From positions 2,034,001-2,098,000 of the forward strand of contig JBBPEB010000015.1 of the NCBI GenBank assembly GCA_039096225.1: 64,000 nt of DNA, written 5' to 3'. This DNA is from Blastocystis sp. Blastoise. Its lineage: Eukaryota > Sar > Bigyra > Opalinata > Blastocystidae. A program made the translations under genes and the position numbers. Positions within the stretch are counted from its first letter, which is position 1, and each line of letters begins with the position of its first letter. The notes under the pieces are model-generated. The model did not search any database. It saw only the letters and a program-made list of their open reading frames with translations, and was not told the origin of the DNA. Shown piece after piece: positions 41,686-58,212 of the stretch.

Positions 41686-41896
41686 CTATAATTATAACTT
41701 ATAAAAATATTTTTATTTAATCATTTTTAATTATATATATATCATTAAAATCTTTGTTTTTTCTTGTTTAAAAAGTGTTCATTTAAGAATTTATTTTAAT
41801 TATATTTAAATGCATATATACAATAACAAAACAAATAACATAAACAAGAGTTTTCACGGGATCTAATAACTAATATATCATTTTATATAGATATTC

Positions 41897-42184
41897 TTAA
41901 TTCTTAAGATAAAGATCAATTCCTTCAGTAGGAACAGGTGTATCGATAGATTCTATTAATAAACCATTACTATTAAATCCCTTACAGTGACTATCTTCAC
42001 TACATATAAAAGCCATTACTTTAATATCCTTAGTCCATGTAGCAAAATAACCAGCTACACTCATATTCTTCATCTTCTTATAAGACTTAATAGGTTCTTC
42101 AATATATTTATTTTCTATTTCTTTAGAAATTAAATAACTATCACCAATTGGTTCATTAGGATATTCCTTACCCTATAAATAATA

Positions 42185-42221
<37 letters not shown>

Positions 42222-42395
42222 TATAATAAATAATAATATATACATCATTATCCCATTGTACGCCCATTTCGATAACCTTTCCATAATATTCACTCCAATC
42301 GATACTCTTACCTTCCTTTATATACTTAAGAGCAGTCTCAAAGAAATAACTCCAACGACCATAATAATAGGTACCTATATATAATAATAATAATA

Positions 42396-42466
<71 letters not shown>

Positions 42467-42529
42467 GGTACCCACAAGTCCATTCCACATCTTAGCAGCA
42501 TAATCATTAATTTCACCACGAGGACCCCA

Positions 42530-42579
<50 letters not shown>

Positions 42580-42736
42580 CTACATAATATATATATATAT
42601 ACAAGTAATTTGGTTTTTAGCATTGAAATCTAACCAACGACGTTCTTCTTCGTCCTTAGCGAATGACGCAGCACGACGAGTCCAAACACCCAATAAGAAG
42701 TTAAGCTATATGTTATAGTGTTATATAAATATAGTG

Positions 42737-42776
<40 letters not shown>

Positions 42777-42838
42777 TAGTACCAAGAATACGATCAGTAT
42801 CTTTAATTAACTTTAACATAGTCTTAGAAAGAGATTCA

Positions 42839-42924
<86 letters not shown>

Positions 42925-43649
42925 ATCATATTCAGCAGGTTCTTGAGTATATTTACGAGCATAAGTATTTGTACCCTTAAAAGGTGTCTTGGATCCGCAC
43001 GTGCTCTTCATATAACCGTTACTATTAATAGCACCACAGAGGGGATTAGCGTTACAAATAGTGAGGAGTTCGGTAATATTACAAGGTTCACTAGAATCAT
43101 ATCCACATTTCTTAACACGATATAAATCGTTGCCGGGACAATCAGTATCTTCAAGATTATCATATTCATCAATATATTTCTTGTTACTAATCATTTTTTG
43201 AAGTAAGAAATAAAGATCACTAAATAAATATTCGAGAGATTGTCTAGTTAAATCAACTAAATCCTATACATATGTATATATATATTATCAATATATATAT
43301 AATTAGCATACATATTTCCATGGTTCACTAACTGCTTCATATTCCTTATAACTCTATATATATATATATAATAATAATAATAATATATGTATATATATAC
43401 TTGTAAATATAAAGGTAAGGCTTCAGTAACATCTTCAGGTTTTCTGGTCATTTCCACGGGAATTGAGAGATGAGGTTGTTTAGCAATAACTTGTGAATTC
43501 CAACTCCATTGACTATTATAAACACCATGTAAAAGATGTTTCCAAGCGGCAGAAGCAGATTTAGATTCACCACCATATCTTCTAAGTATATATTTCTCAG
43601 TCCAATCTTCAACATTAACTTCTTCAGTTCTCCAGCCCATTTCCTATAG

Positions 43650-43697
<48 letters not shown>

Positions 43698-43747
43698 TCA
43701 TGAGATCATACATAATAGGATTATGCTCAATAGCTTCAGGTGTCATA

Positions 43748-43804
<57 letters not shown>

Positions 43805-43962
43805 GTTCCTACCATAGTATCCTTATTGACTTTATGATCACTGACGGGGTGTTGAGCAATATTATACATATCACCATACATAGCTCTATGACCACCATAA
43901 TTATGAAGCATACACCAAATCCAGTATATATATTAAGGTATATATATAAATAAATAAATAAA

Positions 43963-43999
<37 letters not shown>

Positions 44000-45874
44000 A
44001 TATATATATAAATGAATATATATATTATAAATATTTATAAGGATATCTTTTTATGATTTTTAGCGAATTTTTCGAAGAGAGGACTTTGTTCCGAGTTGAG
44101 ATCCAATATGATTAAACTATATATATATATATATAGAAATGAATAAATAATATACCCTTCATCGGGAATACCAGATAAATAAGCAGCAAGACCTATATAT
44201 ATATATAATATATATATATATATATACGTTCATCATTCCAGAATCCACTATGGAATTGCCATCCCTATATATATATATATTCCCGTGATTATTTACATAC
44301 TTGCATAACCCAGATGCCTTCAGAATCAGCAGATTTAATACCATCATAAACAACTATAAATATATATAAAAATATAAATATATATAAATATATACCTTTA
44401 GCAACATCATGTAAATAGGTGAGATCCGTTGATTTAGGGTATATTATTAAGGATTTCTACGGTAATTACTACATTTATAATAATAATATATAATATATAA
44501 GGATATATCCATTTCATTAAATTGATCAGTATTATAGAAATGAGAAGTAAAACCTAATTCTTCAGTTTGGATTTCGATATATTTCTTGCCGATGGCGGTA
44601 AAGAGAGGGTCTTGAGGGTCTACCATGGTATTGGCGGTATATTTCTCTTGGAATCCATTCCAACCGGTAGCCTTACGAATAGTAGCATTAGGATATATAG
44701 TCTATATGAATAATCATAAGAAATAGATATAATAATCATATATAATAAATAATATTATAGAATATATTATAAGTATTCGCAAAACAATAGTAAAAAATCA
44801 TAATAAATAATAATATACAGCAATAGATTCAGGAACAAATCCAGCAAAAGCAGGTAATACTTGATACATACCAAACTCTTTTTGTCTTTGAACAATCTAT
44901 ATATATAGTATATAATATAATATAAGATATATATATAATATAATATAATATTAATATAATATAAATATATATACCTTAAGATTGATTTCCCATTCTTGAC
45001 GAATCCAGTTGGTAGTTAAAGGTCCACCCCAACGCTGTATATTACCCATACGTTGCCAGGCGTAGAGGAATCAAGGAAAAACACGGGAATAGAATAATAA
45101 CAATATAGTATAATAAAATAATAATTAAAAACTATATAATAATAATAACAATATAGTATAATAATAATAAAAATAATAATAATAAAACTAAAAAAAAAAA
45201 TAATGGATATAAAGAAAGCGGGTCCAGAGAAATAATCTAAAATATCCGATTGAGAAAAACCAAAAGCTAAGAAAACCTTTAACCAAATATATTCTTGACT
45301 ATATATAAATAAATAAAATATATTAAAAAAAAAATAATAATTAAAAAAAAGAAAAAGAAATAATAATTAAAAAATACCCAGTAAAAGTAAGAGGCATATT
45401 GACACCATTAAGAGCCATCCAATCGATTTCTTTTTCCCAACGATTCCAATCCCAGAAAGAGGAAGAATAACTGACAGTACAAACATTCATATAATAACGA
45501 TATTGAACAGCGAAAATATGATGCCAAGTTTCGGTAATTTCAGGTAAGACAGCAGGTAAACGGATATTATTACCAGTACCATTTTCACCCCAACTTATCG
45601 AAGAGTTGCAATAGTATTTCAAGTAATTATTAAGAGCAACACTCATAGCAACAGCATCAGAACCTTTTAACACGATCTTTTCACCATTCTTTCCGGATTT
45701 CGTAAGTTCGAAAACGTCAAGATCATTCTCTTTAGGAATTTCTTCAAAAACGAAAGACTCTACATATTCTTCACCGAGAAGACGACCAACAAGTCCTTGG
45801 ACAGTTTCAACACTATTACTAGCATATGCAGTAGCTAGAATTAAAGCAAAACACAAAAACAATACGTTTTTCAT
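41897..45874 (-). CDS. NAGLU: Alpha-N-acetylglucosaminidase (NAGLU, GH89) with PAN/Apple-like modules
   Basis: About 20 exons from ATG 45874 to TAA 41897. Seen: signal peptide [19 protein letters not shown]-terminal domain with [19 protein letters not shown] and [12 protein letters not shown]; the GH89 core with [38 protein letters not shown] (a catalytic-Glu region), [11 protein letters not shown], and DLVDLTRQ; C-terminal helical domain with [15 protein letters not shown] and GRWSYFFE. Known: lysosomal enzyme removing terminal alpha-GlcNAc from heparan sulfate in animals. A Cys-rich PAN/Apple-like segment ([14 protein letters not shown]) is inserted in the C-terminal domain and a second ([14 protein letters not shown]...GIDLYLK) ends the protein. 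Three introns are AT-AC U12 type. One intron (about 42843-42922) is pure TA with no AG at its 3' end. Confidence 0.93.
43924..44046 (-). other. U12-type AT-AC intron in NAGLU (third)
   Basis: Read on the minus strand: donor ATATCCTTAT directly after AAA AAG, branch-like ACCTTAAT near the 3' end, terminal AC just before TGG. Joining the exons gives ...[16 protein letters not shown], as expected for NAGLU. Confidence 0.88.
44439..44506 (-). other. U12-type AT-AC intron in NAGLU (second)
   Basis: Donor ATATCCTTAT, branch-like AATCCTTAAT about 10 nt before a terminal AC. The join is [14 protein letters not shown], matching the conserved FNEM region of the active site. Length 68 nt. Confidence 0.9.
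45062..45210 (-). other. U12-type AT-AC intron in NAGLU (first)
   Basis: Donor ATATCCATTA, branch-like TTCCTTGAT about 10 nt before terminal AC. The join GPAFF|AWQRMGN matches the conserved G-P-A-F-L-A-W-x-R-M-G-N of the family. No GT-AG alternative restores the frame here. Confidence 0.9.
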
Positions 45875-47030
45875 ATTGAATAAACAATAAATATTTTTAT
45901 TAGTGTTTGATGTTTCATAAAGAGAAAAGATACATGTGCTTTAGCTTCATTATATTAGGGATCATATTCTTTAATTGATCCCAAAATAATTCCTTTTAAT
46001 GGCCATTTTGTTTTATTGTGTTCATCGTTTTTTAAAGAACATGTTTTTCTTTTGGAACATAGTTATATGACGAATTGTATGCAAATATGCTAAGAGAAAA
46101 AGAATTTCTTTGAATTCTTTTTTTCCGTGAAAATGTGCTCTTTGGATTGTTTGCTTATTTCTTATTTGCGATAAAGATATGTACATAGAGAAGTCAGAAA
46201 TTAATAAGAAAAGCTATCTATCATGAGTTCAACAATTATTAAAACTATTTCATAACTGTTTCACATTTTACTTTTTGAAAGAAAAATCATTCGCTTTCCA
46301 TCAGTTTTAAATAATGAAAAACGTTTGATGCGACTTGATACTTATTAAGGAATGCTACTATAATTAAAAAATACACTTTAAAAAATTAAAAAAAAAATAA
46401 AATTCATTTTCACGGTTCAAACTTATTTATTTTTGTGATTATAATAACACGACTATGTAAACAATTTCAAAATTGTGTAGAATGAAAAAATTGATTCAAA
46501 ACTCTTAAATTAGTCTCTTGTCATTAGTTCTTTGTGTAAGACTTTTTAATGATGACACACTGATATTCATGAATAAATATATGTTTCTAGATATAACTAA
46601 AAGAAATGTTATAACGAAATAACTTATTAAGGCGATTCTAATTTGCAAGACTTGAATCAATGTGCTATGATATCTACTAGATCTGAAGACTTCAAACCTA
46701 ATACAGTGTCTTAAGTCAATTCTTACAATTTAGAGCTTCTTCAGTTAGTTTAGTCCATAAATAGGGAATAATCTCGGAGATTTTGATTTGAATAGAGTAC
46801 TAAGAATATTTACGGTTTTAATATGATTTATTGATAAATTATGATTCCATCCCATGAAAAACTTCTAATGGTTGTCATTATTCAGTAAAAATGAAAAGAC
46901 ACAAATATTTCCCCTTTTTTGTTATAGGATTTTTAAATGTTCGGTTATATTTAAACTGATCTAGTGTTGGTTTAATTGTAATTTAATTTTTTTTTATATT
47001 TAACGCTATCTAAATATACTATTAGTTGAT
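45875..47030. other. Divergent intergenic region, NAGLU / GT61
   Basis: About 1.15 kb containing both promoters. AT-rich; no coding sequence, RNA gene or repeat recognised. Confidence 0.45.
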
Positions 47031-49726
<2,696 letters not shown>

Positions 49727-50437
49727 TAAGTATTCTATATATTTATCATATATGTTGTAAGTGAGTCTATAAATACATATATGATTTTTTATTGGTTTTT
49801 AAACATACAACACATTCTATATATTTGTATTCATTTATTATTGTTTATATATATAAATAATAATATATTTTTTTCTAAGTTTTTTTTTCTAATATTATTA
49901 AGAATATTTTGTTTCTAATAGTTTTATATGAATAACTTAAATGAATTATTATTCATAAAAAATTTAGTAATTATTATTCTTTTTCATTTTTATAAAATAA
50001 AACTTATTTTATGTAATGTTAAAAATAATTTCTTACTATCTCTAAAAATAACTTGTATTGTTTGTTTGTTCCAACATGAATAGTAAAAATAATCCTTCTT
50101 CATATGGATTGTGTTCATTCTATATGAACATATAGTATTGAATAGTATTTTGACGTTGTTTATACTATTTTAATTACAGAAAATTTTTTAGAAAAAGTAT
50201 AGCTTATTATAAAAAATATCTGATTATATTATATAGATAATTCTTTATTATAGTAATAAATACGTATTAAAAGAAAAAGAGAAATATATGATAGTATATT
50301 ATTTCATTAACTATGGTTTTGTTTGAATTGCCTATGAAATATATAATAAGAGAATTATTAAATAAAAAATAAATAATATGTAATTTAGATATAAATATAT
50401 AAATATAATAGTTTATAATATAATATAATATAATAGT
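49727..50437. other. Convergent intergenic region
   Basis: About 710 bp between the GT61 (+) and aldo/keto reductase (-) gene ends. T- and A-rich tracts. A tataatagtttataatata repeat starts at about 50407 and runs into the reductase gene. Confidence 0.45.
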
Positions 50438-50470
50438 TTATAATATAATATAATAGTTTATAATAAAATA
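50401..50470. repeat. tataatagtttataatataa tandem repeat at the reductase 3' end
   Basis: Three copies of a roughly 20-25 bp unit overlap the stop codon of the aldo/keto reductase gene and encode its last residues (IINYYIIL). Confidence 0.8.
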
Positions 50471-50955
50471 TAATGCTTGTTCAATTTGATTCATGATTTC
50501 TGGAGTCAATAATTTATATACTTCTAAACATTTTAGATTTTCTTGAACCTATGAATATTATACATATATATATATATATAAAATAAAATAAAAATAATGA
50601 CTACTATTAATTGATAGTATTATAAATAATATAATAATAATATACTTGTTGAATAGAAGATGCACCAAATGTAATAGTAGATATATGTGTATTCTAATGA
50701 TAATAATGAATAGAATTTCTTATTATATATATATATATATACTTTAAGAATCCAAGCAAGAGAAAGAAGAGAAGGAGAAACAGAGAGAGATTCACATATA
50801 GGGAATATATTCTTTATTCGTTTATTCATATTATCTAATCCTTCAATATCCATACCATATGAATTATGCTCAACTCTATCTTTAAGTTCTTTATTATGAA
50901 TATCTGCTAATCTTCCTTCTTTTATTCCATCTAAATATTTTCCTATATATAATAA

Positions 50956-50992
<37 letters not shown>

Positions 50993-51041
50993 GTTAAAAT
51001 CCCACCAGCAAGAGGACCATATGCAGATATACCTAAACAAA

Positions 51042-51075
<34 letters not shown>

Positions 51076-51145
51076 ATAAAATTATATTTTTACCAAGTGA
51101 ATAAGGAGGTTCAAAAAGAGGAATATAATCTTTTTATATATAAAA

Positions 51146-51199
<54 letters not shown>

Positions 51200-52189
51200 T
51201 TCAATATCTTTTCTGCATAAAAGATTATATCTATTTTGTTCTACAATGGGAGGAATGAGATGGAGACGATCACAAATGGAAAAGACCTATATATATATAT
51301 ATTTTTTTTTTTTGAAATATATATATATACTTCTTCGATCTTTTCTACAGGCCATTTACTTGTACCTATATTAGTATAATAATATAAATAACACACATAA
51401 TATAAAGATATATAATAATAATAATAAACGTAATAAAAAAAATTAATAAAAATAATAATAAACTTATATATACCCCAATAAAACGTATATCCTTTTTCTA
51501 TAATATAATTCATTGCACGAACAACTTCTTCTAATGGGGTATTTGCATCATATCTATATATTAATATATATATAACTATAATATATATAATTATAATATC
51601 CATAATATATATATATAACTATAATATATATATATTCAACATTGTTTTAATATATATTCTATTAATATAAACAATATACCTATGACAATACGTGATATCA
51701 ACATAATCAAGTTGAAGTCTTTTTAATGAGTTTTGAATGCCTTCAATTATATGTTTTCTACTTAATCCAGTTCTGTTGACACTCCATGAAGGTTTTGGAA
51801 GTTCTTCATCCCAAAATAATTTTGTAGAAATAACAACATCGGATCGTTTACATTCATCTATTTAAAAAAACATTTATAGTTCAGCAAAATATATAATAAG
51901 TATACGATTTTTAAACCATCTATTTAATACTTTTCCCATAATGACTTCACTCTGACCTATTTATAAAATAAATAACAAAAAAAAAGGTATGACGATTAGA
52001 TTCATAGGAGATCATCATTATACCTCCTTCATATTGTTCTGCGGTATCAAAGTAATTCACTCCACCATCTCTTGCAGCTGTCATACAACAATACGCTTCT
52101 TCTTCTCTGTCTGGTCTGAATGTCTTCCATGTGCCAAAGGAAAGAACACTCACTTTAAGACCACTATTCCCAAGTTTTCTGTATTCCAT
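50438..52189 (-). CDS. Aldo/keto reductase, Kv-beta-like (AKR)
   Basis: About ten exons from ATG 52189. Seen: MEYRKLGNSGLKVSVLSFGTW; the catalytic Asp-Tyr region in NYFDTAEQY, where the position after Thr-Ala that is usually Asp/Tyr-rich reads AEQYEGGQSE; the catalytic Lys in VVISTKLFW; the His of DITYCHRYD; then WGTSKW, EQNRYNLL, ISAYGPLAGGILTGKY and TITFGASSIQQVQENL. Known: NAD(P)H-dependent TIM-barrel reductases; GTSKW and the Q-N-Y-N block resemble the voltage-gated potassium-channel beta/YajO group. In many AKRs the catalytic Tyr sits in D-T-A-x-x-Y, which is kept. Physiological substrate unknown. The last nine or so codons run into an AT tandem repeat, so the C-terminus is unusual. Confidence 0.88.
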
Positions 52190-52779
52190 AAAAATATATT
52201 TATAGAATAAAAACACTGTTATTTTCCATTCTTTTCTTTAAGATCTACAAATAAACACGATTGCATTTTCATTTGTGTTATTCATGAATTAATACTATTT
52301 AAATACTTTTTACATATAATTAAGGCTCTTTATTAATATACAGGTGAGTCTATGATTGAAATCTGCTTTTTAAAATCATGATGTATGCAAAAAAACGCAT
52401 TGACTTAAATTGGTTAATTATCATGTAAAGAAAACAGTAATAAAGACTATTCTAATGTAATTCTGCTCTTACAATATAATAGTTTATAGCAAGTCCTTCA
52501 ATTTATTTATTAATTCATTAGAACAAAACAATTCGTTGTATATATAAAATAAAACTTCAACCAACTACAAATTAATAAAGGCAAATAACAATACGAATGA
52601 CCTTTAAAAATAAGAGATAAAATAAGTGTTTATAAATGAATAAATACCTGAAATAAGTAAAAAAAAAAATTGAAAAGAAAAATTGATTAAATAATAAATA
52701 AAATAAGCAAGATAAATATATATATGATGAATAGTGTTTAATAAATAAAAGACAAGAATAGTTCTTAAATAAATTGAGT
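52190..52779. other. Intergenic, 590 bp
   Basis: Between two minus-strand genes (ABC transporter 3' end and reductase promoter). AT-rich, no element recognised. Confidence 0.45.
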
Positions 52780-55700
52780 TTAATTAAGATCTTCAGGTTT
52801 AGGAGGAATAGGAGAAGTACCTTCTGGATAATCAGCAGGAGTAGTATTCTTAGTATTTGATTCTTGTGTAGTAGAAGTTTGTGTTTGAGGAATAGAACCA
52901 GTATATCCTTTAACCATAGTATAAAGATTAGGATCATTAGCAGCTACGACCATACCACTGAATATACTATTAGGATTATTTAATAGATTAAGAGGAGTAT
53001 CAAATTCAGCGACAATACCTTGATCCATGACACAGACTCTGTCACTATCCATAATAGTATTCAAACGATGAGCAATAGTTAATACAGTACAATTAACAAA
53101 TTGTTTACGAATCATAGTTTGTAAGAATCCATCAGTTTCATTATCTAAAGAAGCAGTAGCTTCATCCATAATTAATACTTTAGGTCTCTTTAATAAAGCT
53201 CTAGCCATACATATAAGTTGACGTTGACCAACAGAGAAATTACTACCTCCTTCATGAACATCACCATCTAATTTACCAGGTAAAGCATCAATAGCTTCTT
53301 TTAATTCGACTTCTTCTAATACTCTCCAAATCTCTTCATCACTAGATTCATTAAAAGGATCTAAGTTAAAACGAACAGAAGCACTAAATAAAACAGGATC
53401 TTGAGGAATAATACATAAATGACGACGAACATCTTCTAAACCTATATCTTCTAATTTAATATTATCCATATATATAGCACCTCCACAACATTCACTTATT
53501 CTAAATAATCCTACCATAAGACTACTTTTACCTGCACCTGTTCTACCTACAACACCTACTTTCTCCATAGGATGAATATCCATATTCACACCTTTTAATA
53601 CTTTAGGACCATTTCTATATCTCATTTCAAAGTTATCAAATTTAATAGCACCTTCAGTAGGCCAATTTTCAGGAGGTCTATGATCCTCTAGTATCATAGG
53701 AGGTTCAGGTTCAACAGTATCTATATAATACTTAACTCTTTCAACACTATTCATTTGAGCTTCCATTTGAGCAACCATTTTAGTCCAATTTTTAAGTGTA
53801 TGACCCATACCTGATGAAGCATTTAAGGCAATACCTAATAAACCAGCATCCATAGTACCTTTAAGAAGATTTGAAATTAAAGCAATAAAGAAAGAAACAA
53901 AAGCAACAAGAGTTTCTGTACGAATAGTTAACCAGCATGAACAGAATTGGAACATAACTTGTCTATGATTATTAATATAAATTCTACTTTCCATCTTATT
54001 AATAAAACGTTCTTGATGACCATAAGCACGAATAGTAGGAGCACCAGAAAGAACAGCTTGGAAATCTTCGAATATAGGAGAACGAGATAAAGATTCGAGT
54101 CTTTGAACATCAGTATTAGCACGTCTGAAATATAATTGAACAAAATAGAAAATAACAATAATAATAGCTAAAATAATAAGCATCCAACCTTTAGTAGTAA
54201 TACCAATTTGAACAACATATCCAACAAGAACTGTGGTTTGCATAACAACTTGTAAAATAGTATTTGAAAGTTGATGATCAATGAAATCAATATCTTTATT
54301 AAATCTATTTAAAATTCTACCTACAGGAGTAACATCATGGAAAGCAACAGGAGCAGACATAATAACTTCACTTAAATCTTTATGAATAGTTTTAGCAGCT
54401 CTAATTCTAGCAGGAACAGAACAACAAGCACGAATAATAAAGAAAACAACAACACATATTAATATATAACCATAACCAGAAAGATAATAATTAGTACTAA
54501 TTTGACATTGTTCAGTAATCTTTGTTAAATTATCAACAGGATCAATATATGTACCATTTGTACATTGATTATCTCCTGACCAATCAGATAACCAGAATTG
54601 AGAATAGATAGACATAGCTTGACCAATAATAAATGCTAATAAAATAACTATTACATATCCATAACCACTTCGTTTGAAATAATAATTATATAATGATAAA
54701 GGAATAGCTCCTTTTTCTTGTTCTTCTTGTTCAACTAATTCTCCTTTATCTTCTTTCTTTTCTTCTTTAGGTTTAGCTGAAGAAGCTTTAGTAGAAGTAC
54801 GAGTTGATGTCATTTCACTAGAACGAGTACCATGTCCTTCTACTGAAGCTAAAACATCTATATTCTGAGATTTTAATTCTTCCCAAGTACCTTGAGCTTC
54901 TATACAATTATCTCCTAGTAATACAATATAATCACATTTAGGTAAATATTGAAGAGCATTGGTAACAAGAATACGAGTCTTTCCATTTAATTCAGTTTTA
55001 ATACATTTATTGAATAAATATTTACCAACATGAGCATCAACAGCAGCAATAGGATCATCCATAATAACTATATCTGTATCACTATATACACAACGAGCTA
55101 AACCAATTCTAGCTTTTTGACCACCAGAAAGATTAATACCACGTTCACCGATCTCACACATTTCACCACCTTTTAATACCTTTAAATCATCTTCCATACA
55201 ACATACATGTAAAGCACGTTTATAACGTTTCTCATCAAATTCTTTACCAAATAAAATATTACCTCGAACAGTATCATTGACCATCCAAGCTTGTTGAGAA
55301 GCAAATGAAATAGAACCATTAACAATACAACAACCACTATTCTTTGTCATTTCACCAATAAGAGCAGAAACAAAAGAAGTCTTACCACTTCCCACTCGAC
55401 CTACTACTGCTACTAATGATCCTTTTTTAACCTATATTATATTATATTATTATATTTTATATAAAATAATAATAAAAACACTATTTTATATATATAAAAA
55501 TATATATTTACAAAAAAAAAAAACTAAATAAATACCTTTAAATTAATATCTTTTAAGACATTATCTCCATCACCCCAAGCAAAGGAACCATCTTCAACAA
55601 GAATAGCATCTTCTTTAGCATCAAAATCATGTATTTGTTTTTTATTTCCATTTTCATCTGTATATTCAATACTATCTGCACTAGTTAAATTACGATAGAC

Positions 55701-57539
55701 TAAGGAATCATCAACTTCATCTAAAGATAAGAAGTGATTAATACGTTTTAAAGAAACATTAAATTGAATAAACATCATAAGACACATAGGTAACATCATA
55801 AAAGGTACACGAATAATTTCAAATAGATTTAATGAAGTAAATACAACAGAAGGAGTAAGAGGTTGATTCATAGCAGAAGGATATAAAGCAAATATAATAA
55901 AAGGTATTAAATAAGGAACAATTTGTAATACTACATCAAAACCAAGTGTCATTAACCAACTCATATTCGCTACTTGTTTTAATTCTTTTTCACGAACTTC
56001 ACTTACTTTACCTAAGAAAGGTCTTTCCCAACAATAATACTTAATTACACGAATACCTATATATAGGAGATATATATATTATATTTATATGTAAAATATT
56101 TATAAGTTGAATATAAATAATAATAATAATAGAAAATAATAAATAAATAATAATAAATAAATAAATAAATAATAATAATGATAATAAAAAAAATAATATT
56201 AAAAAAATAATAATAAGTAAATAAAATAAAACAATATATATATACCCATAAGAACTTCATTTAATAATTTAACTCTTTCATCAGTACATTTCATATTACG
56301 TTCTCTGAATTTTCTTGCATAGACAGTACAGAATATTTGTACAATGAGCATAATCACTAAAATACCAATAACAACAGAAGTTAACCATCCAATTAATTGA
56401 GCAAGAAGTACAATAGCTACTACAAGCATAATAGGTACACTAATTGTCATAAGAATAACAGCAGCAAACATTTGTAACATATTAGTATCTGAACTCATAA
56501 TATTCACTAATTGACCAGTAGAAGTATTTCCTTTAGCTGTAGATGTTAAATATAATGCTTTTCTATAAACAGCTTCAGAAGCCATTGATTTCATTTGAAC
56601 ACCTATTCTTGTCATAATCATTTGAGCACTAGTACTTAAATATGAATTAATTACAGGAAGAACAAATAATAAAACAGTATATGTCCAACGAGTAGCATCA
56701 TTCAAATATTCTTCTTCACCTGTATATTCTAAATCTGTAACTAATTCCTTTAAAATTAATGTAGGAACAAAACCAATAATAATACCAATTATAAAAGCTA
56801 CAAAAGGCCATATCCTATAGAGATGTTTTTGTTATATATGTATTTTAAATTTATATATATAATAAATATAAATATATATAAATATATAAAATTATATATA
56901 AATATATATAAATATATAAAATTATATATAAATATATATAAAATTATATATAAATATATAAAAATAATATAAAATAAACTACATACCAATTCCAAATACC
57001 AGTAGCTTTAACAACAGATCCAAAAAGAGAACGTTTATCAGCAGGTTTAGAATCTTCTAATTTATAATATGATTCGAATTTATTGTACAGCAAAGCAGGA
57101 TCATCAGTCTTACTAGGTGCACCAAGATCTTCAGCTGTAAGAGACTTCTTCATACCACCATAAATCATCTTATCAAGGAAAAGAACCCTATAAAAAAATA
57201 TCAATGTTAGTTTTTTTTATTATCAGAATTTATTGAAATGCTATGAAATGTATATACATTGGCCATGTGAACCAGTTAGATTTACTTTCATAGTTAACTT
57301 CATTCTTTACAGGCTTTTCATCTTTAGTAGTATCATGAATATCAATATCCTATAGAAATACAATTTTAAATTCGTTGTATGCTAAGAAAATTGCTTCAAA
57401 CTTACAATATCTTTATCAGCAGGAGAGTCTAGTTTCTATAGAGATAACAAAATTAGAATTGAAAAAAATATATGCAGAAATCTTATACATTATCTGTCTC
57501 TTCATGAATAGTAGCTAATTCTATTTTTGTATCAGCCAT
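52780..57539 (-). CDS. ABCC/MRP-type full ABC transporter
   Basis: About eight exons; the largest (from about 55433 to 52780) encodes both nucleotide-binding domains. Seen: acidic N-terminus; TMD1 with the cytoplasmic-loop motif KALYLTS...GQLVNIMSSD; NBD1 with Walker A GRVGSGKTS, Q-loop SQQAW, signature LSGGQKARIGLARCVY and Walker B VIMDDP; a Lys/Glu/Ser linker; TMD2; NBD2 with Walker A GRTGAGKSS, signature FSVGQRQLICMARALL, Walker B LIMDEATASLD and H-loop IAHRLNT. The Asp in place of Glu after Walker B in NBD1 is the usual ABCC asymmetry. There is no TMD0, so it is a short-type member. Known: ATP-driven export of organic anions and conjugates, or vacuolar sequestration. Substrate not predictable. 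Confidence 0.95.
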
Positions 57540-58212
57540 TTTTTATATAATAAAAGTTGTTCTGATAACAAATATTTTTAAAATAAAATATGATGTGATA
57601 ATTCATTCCATTTGTTTCTCTGATGAATAAATTCAGTATTCGAAAGAACTCTAACAACAATGACAGAGAACGCGTATAACAAATTTAGAAGTTCGTTTCG
57701 AAAAATAGAATGTTCGAATTTGAAAAAAGAACTCGAATAGAACTCCTTAAGTATGCTTTTTAATGTGTGATTTATAACCTCTCCTTTTGTTTCTTCTGTC
57801 TCTCCATATATTTTTTGAAAAGATCCATTGGTTCTCCTTTTTTAACCATTCATTTCAGAAAAGAGTTGGTTCTCTATTATTCTTTCGAATTAATCATACT
57901 TTATTTAGTATTTTTCTTCACTATTTTTGCTTCTTTTGTGTAATAGAGTCATTTCATAAGGAATGAAATATAAGAAATAGTGAATGAATTTTAATTAGAC
58001 TGATTTACATGATTTTATATTGTGAATTATACATGTGTGCGTGTAGTTTTTATGAATTATGTTGTTAAATATCATTTTAAAAGAAGAGAGTATATGGTAA
58101 TTCACATTAAAAAAAAATAATAGTAACAATAACAACATAAATTAAAAAGGAGAATATTTTATAAAATGCATGAATAATGAGCATTTTAAATGAAACAGTA
58201 AGTAATCACTGT
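57540..58212. other. Intergenic, 670 bp
   Basis: Upstream of the ABC transporter and downstream of the radical SAM gene. No gene or motif recognised. Confidence 0.45.
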
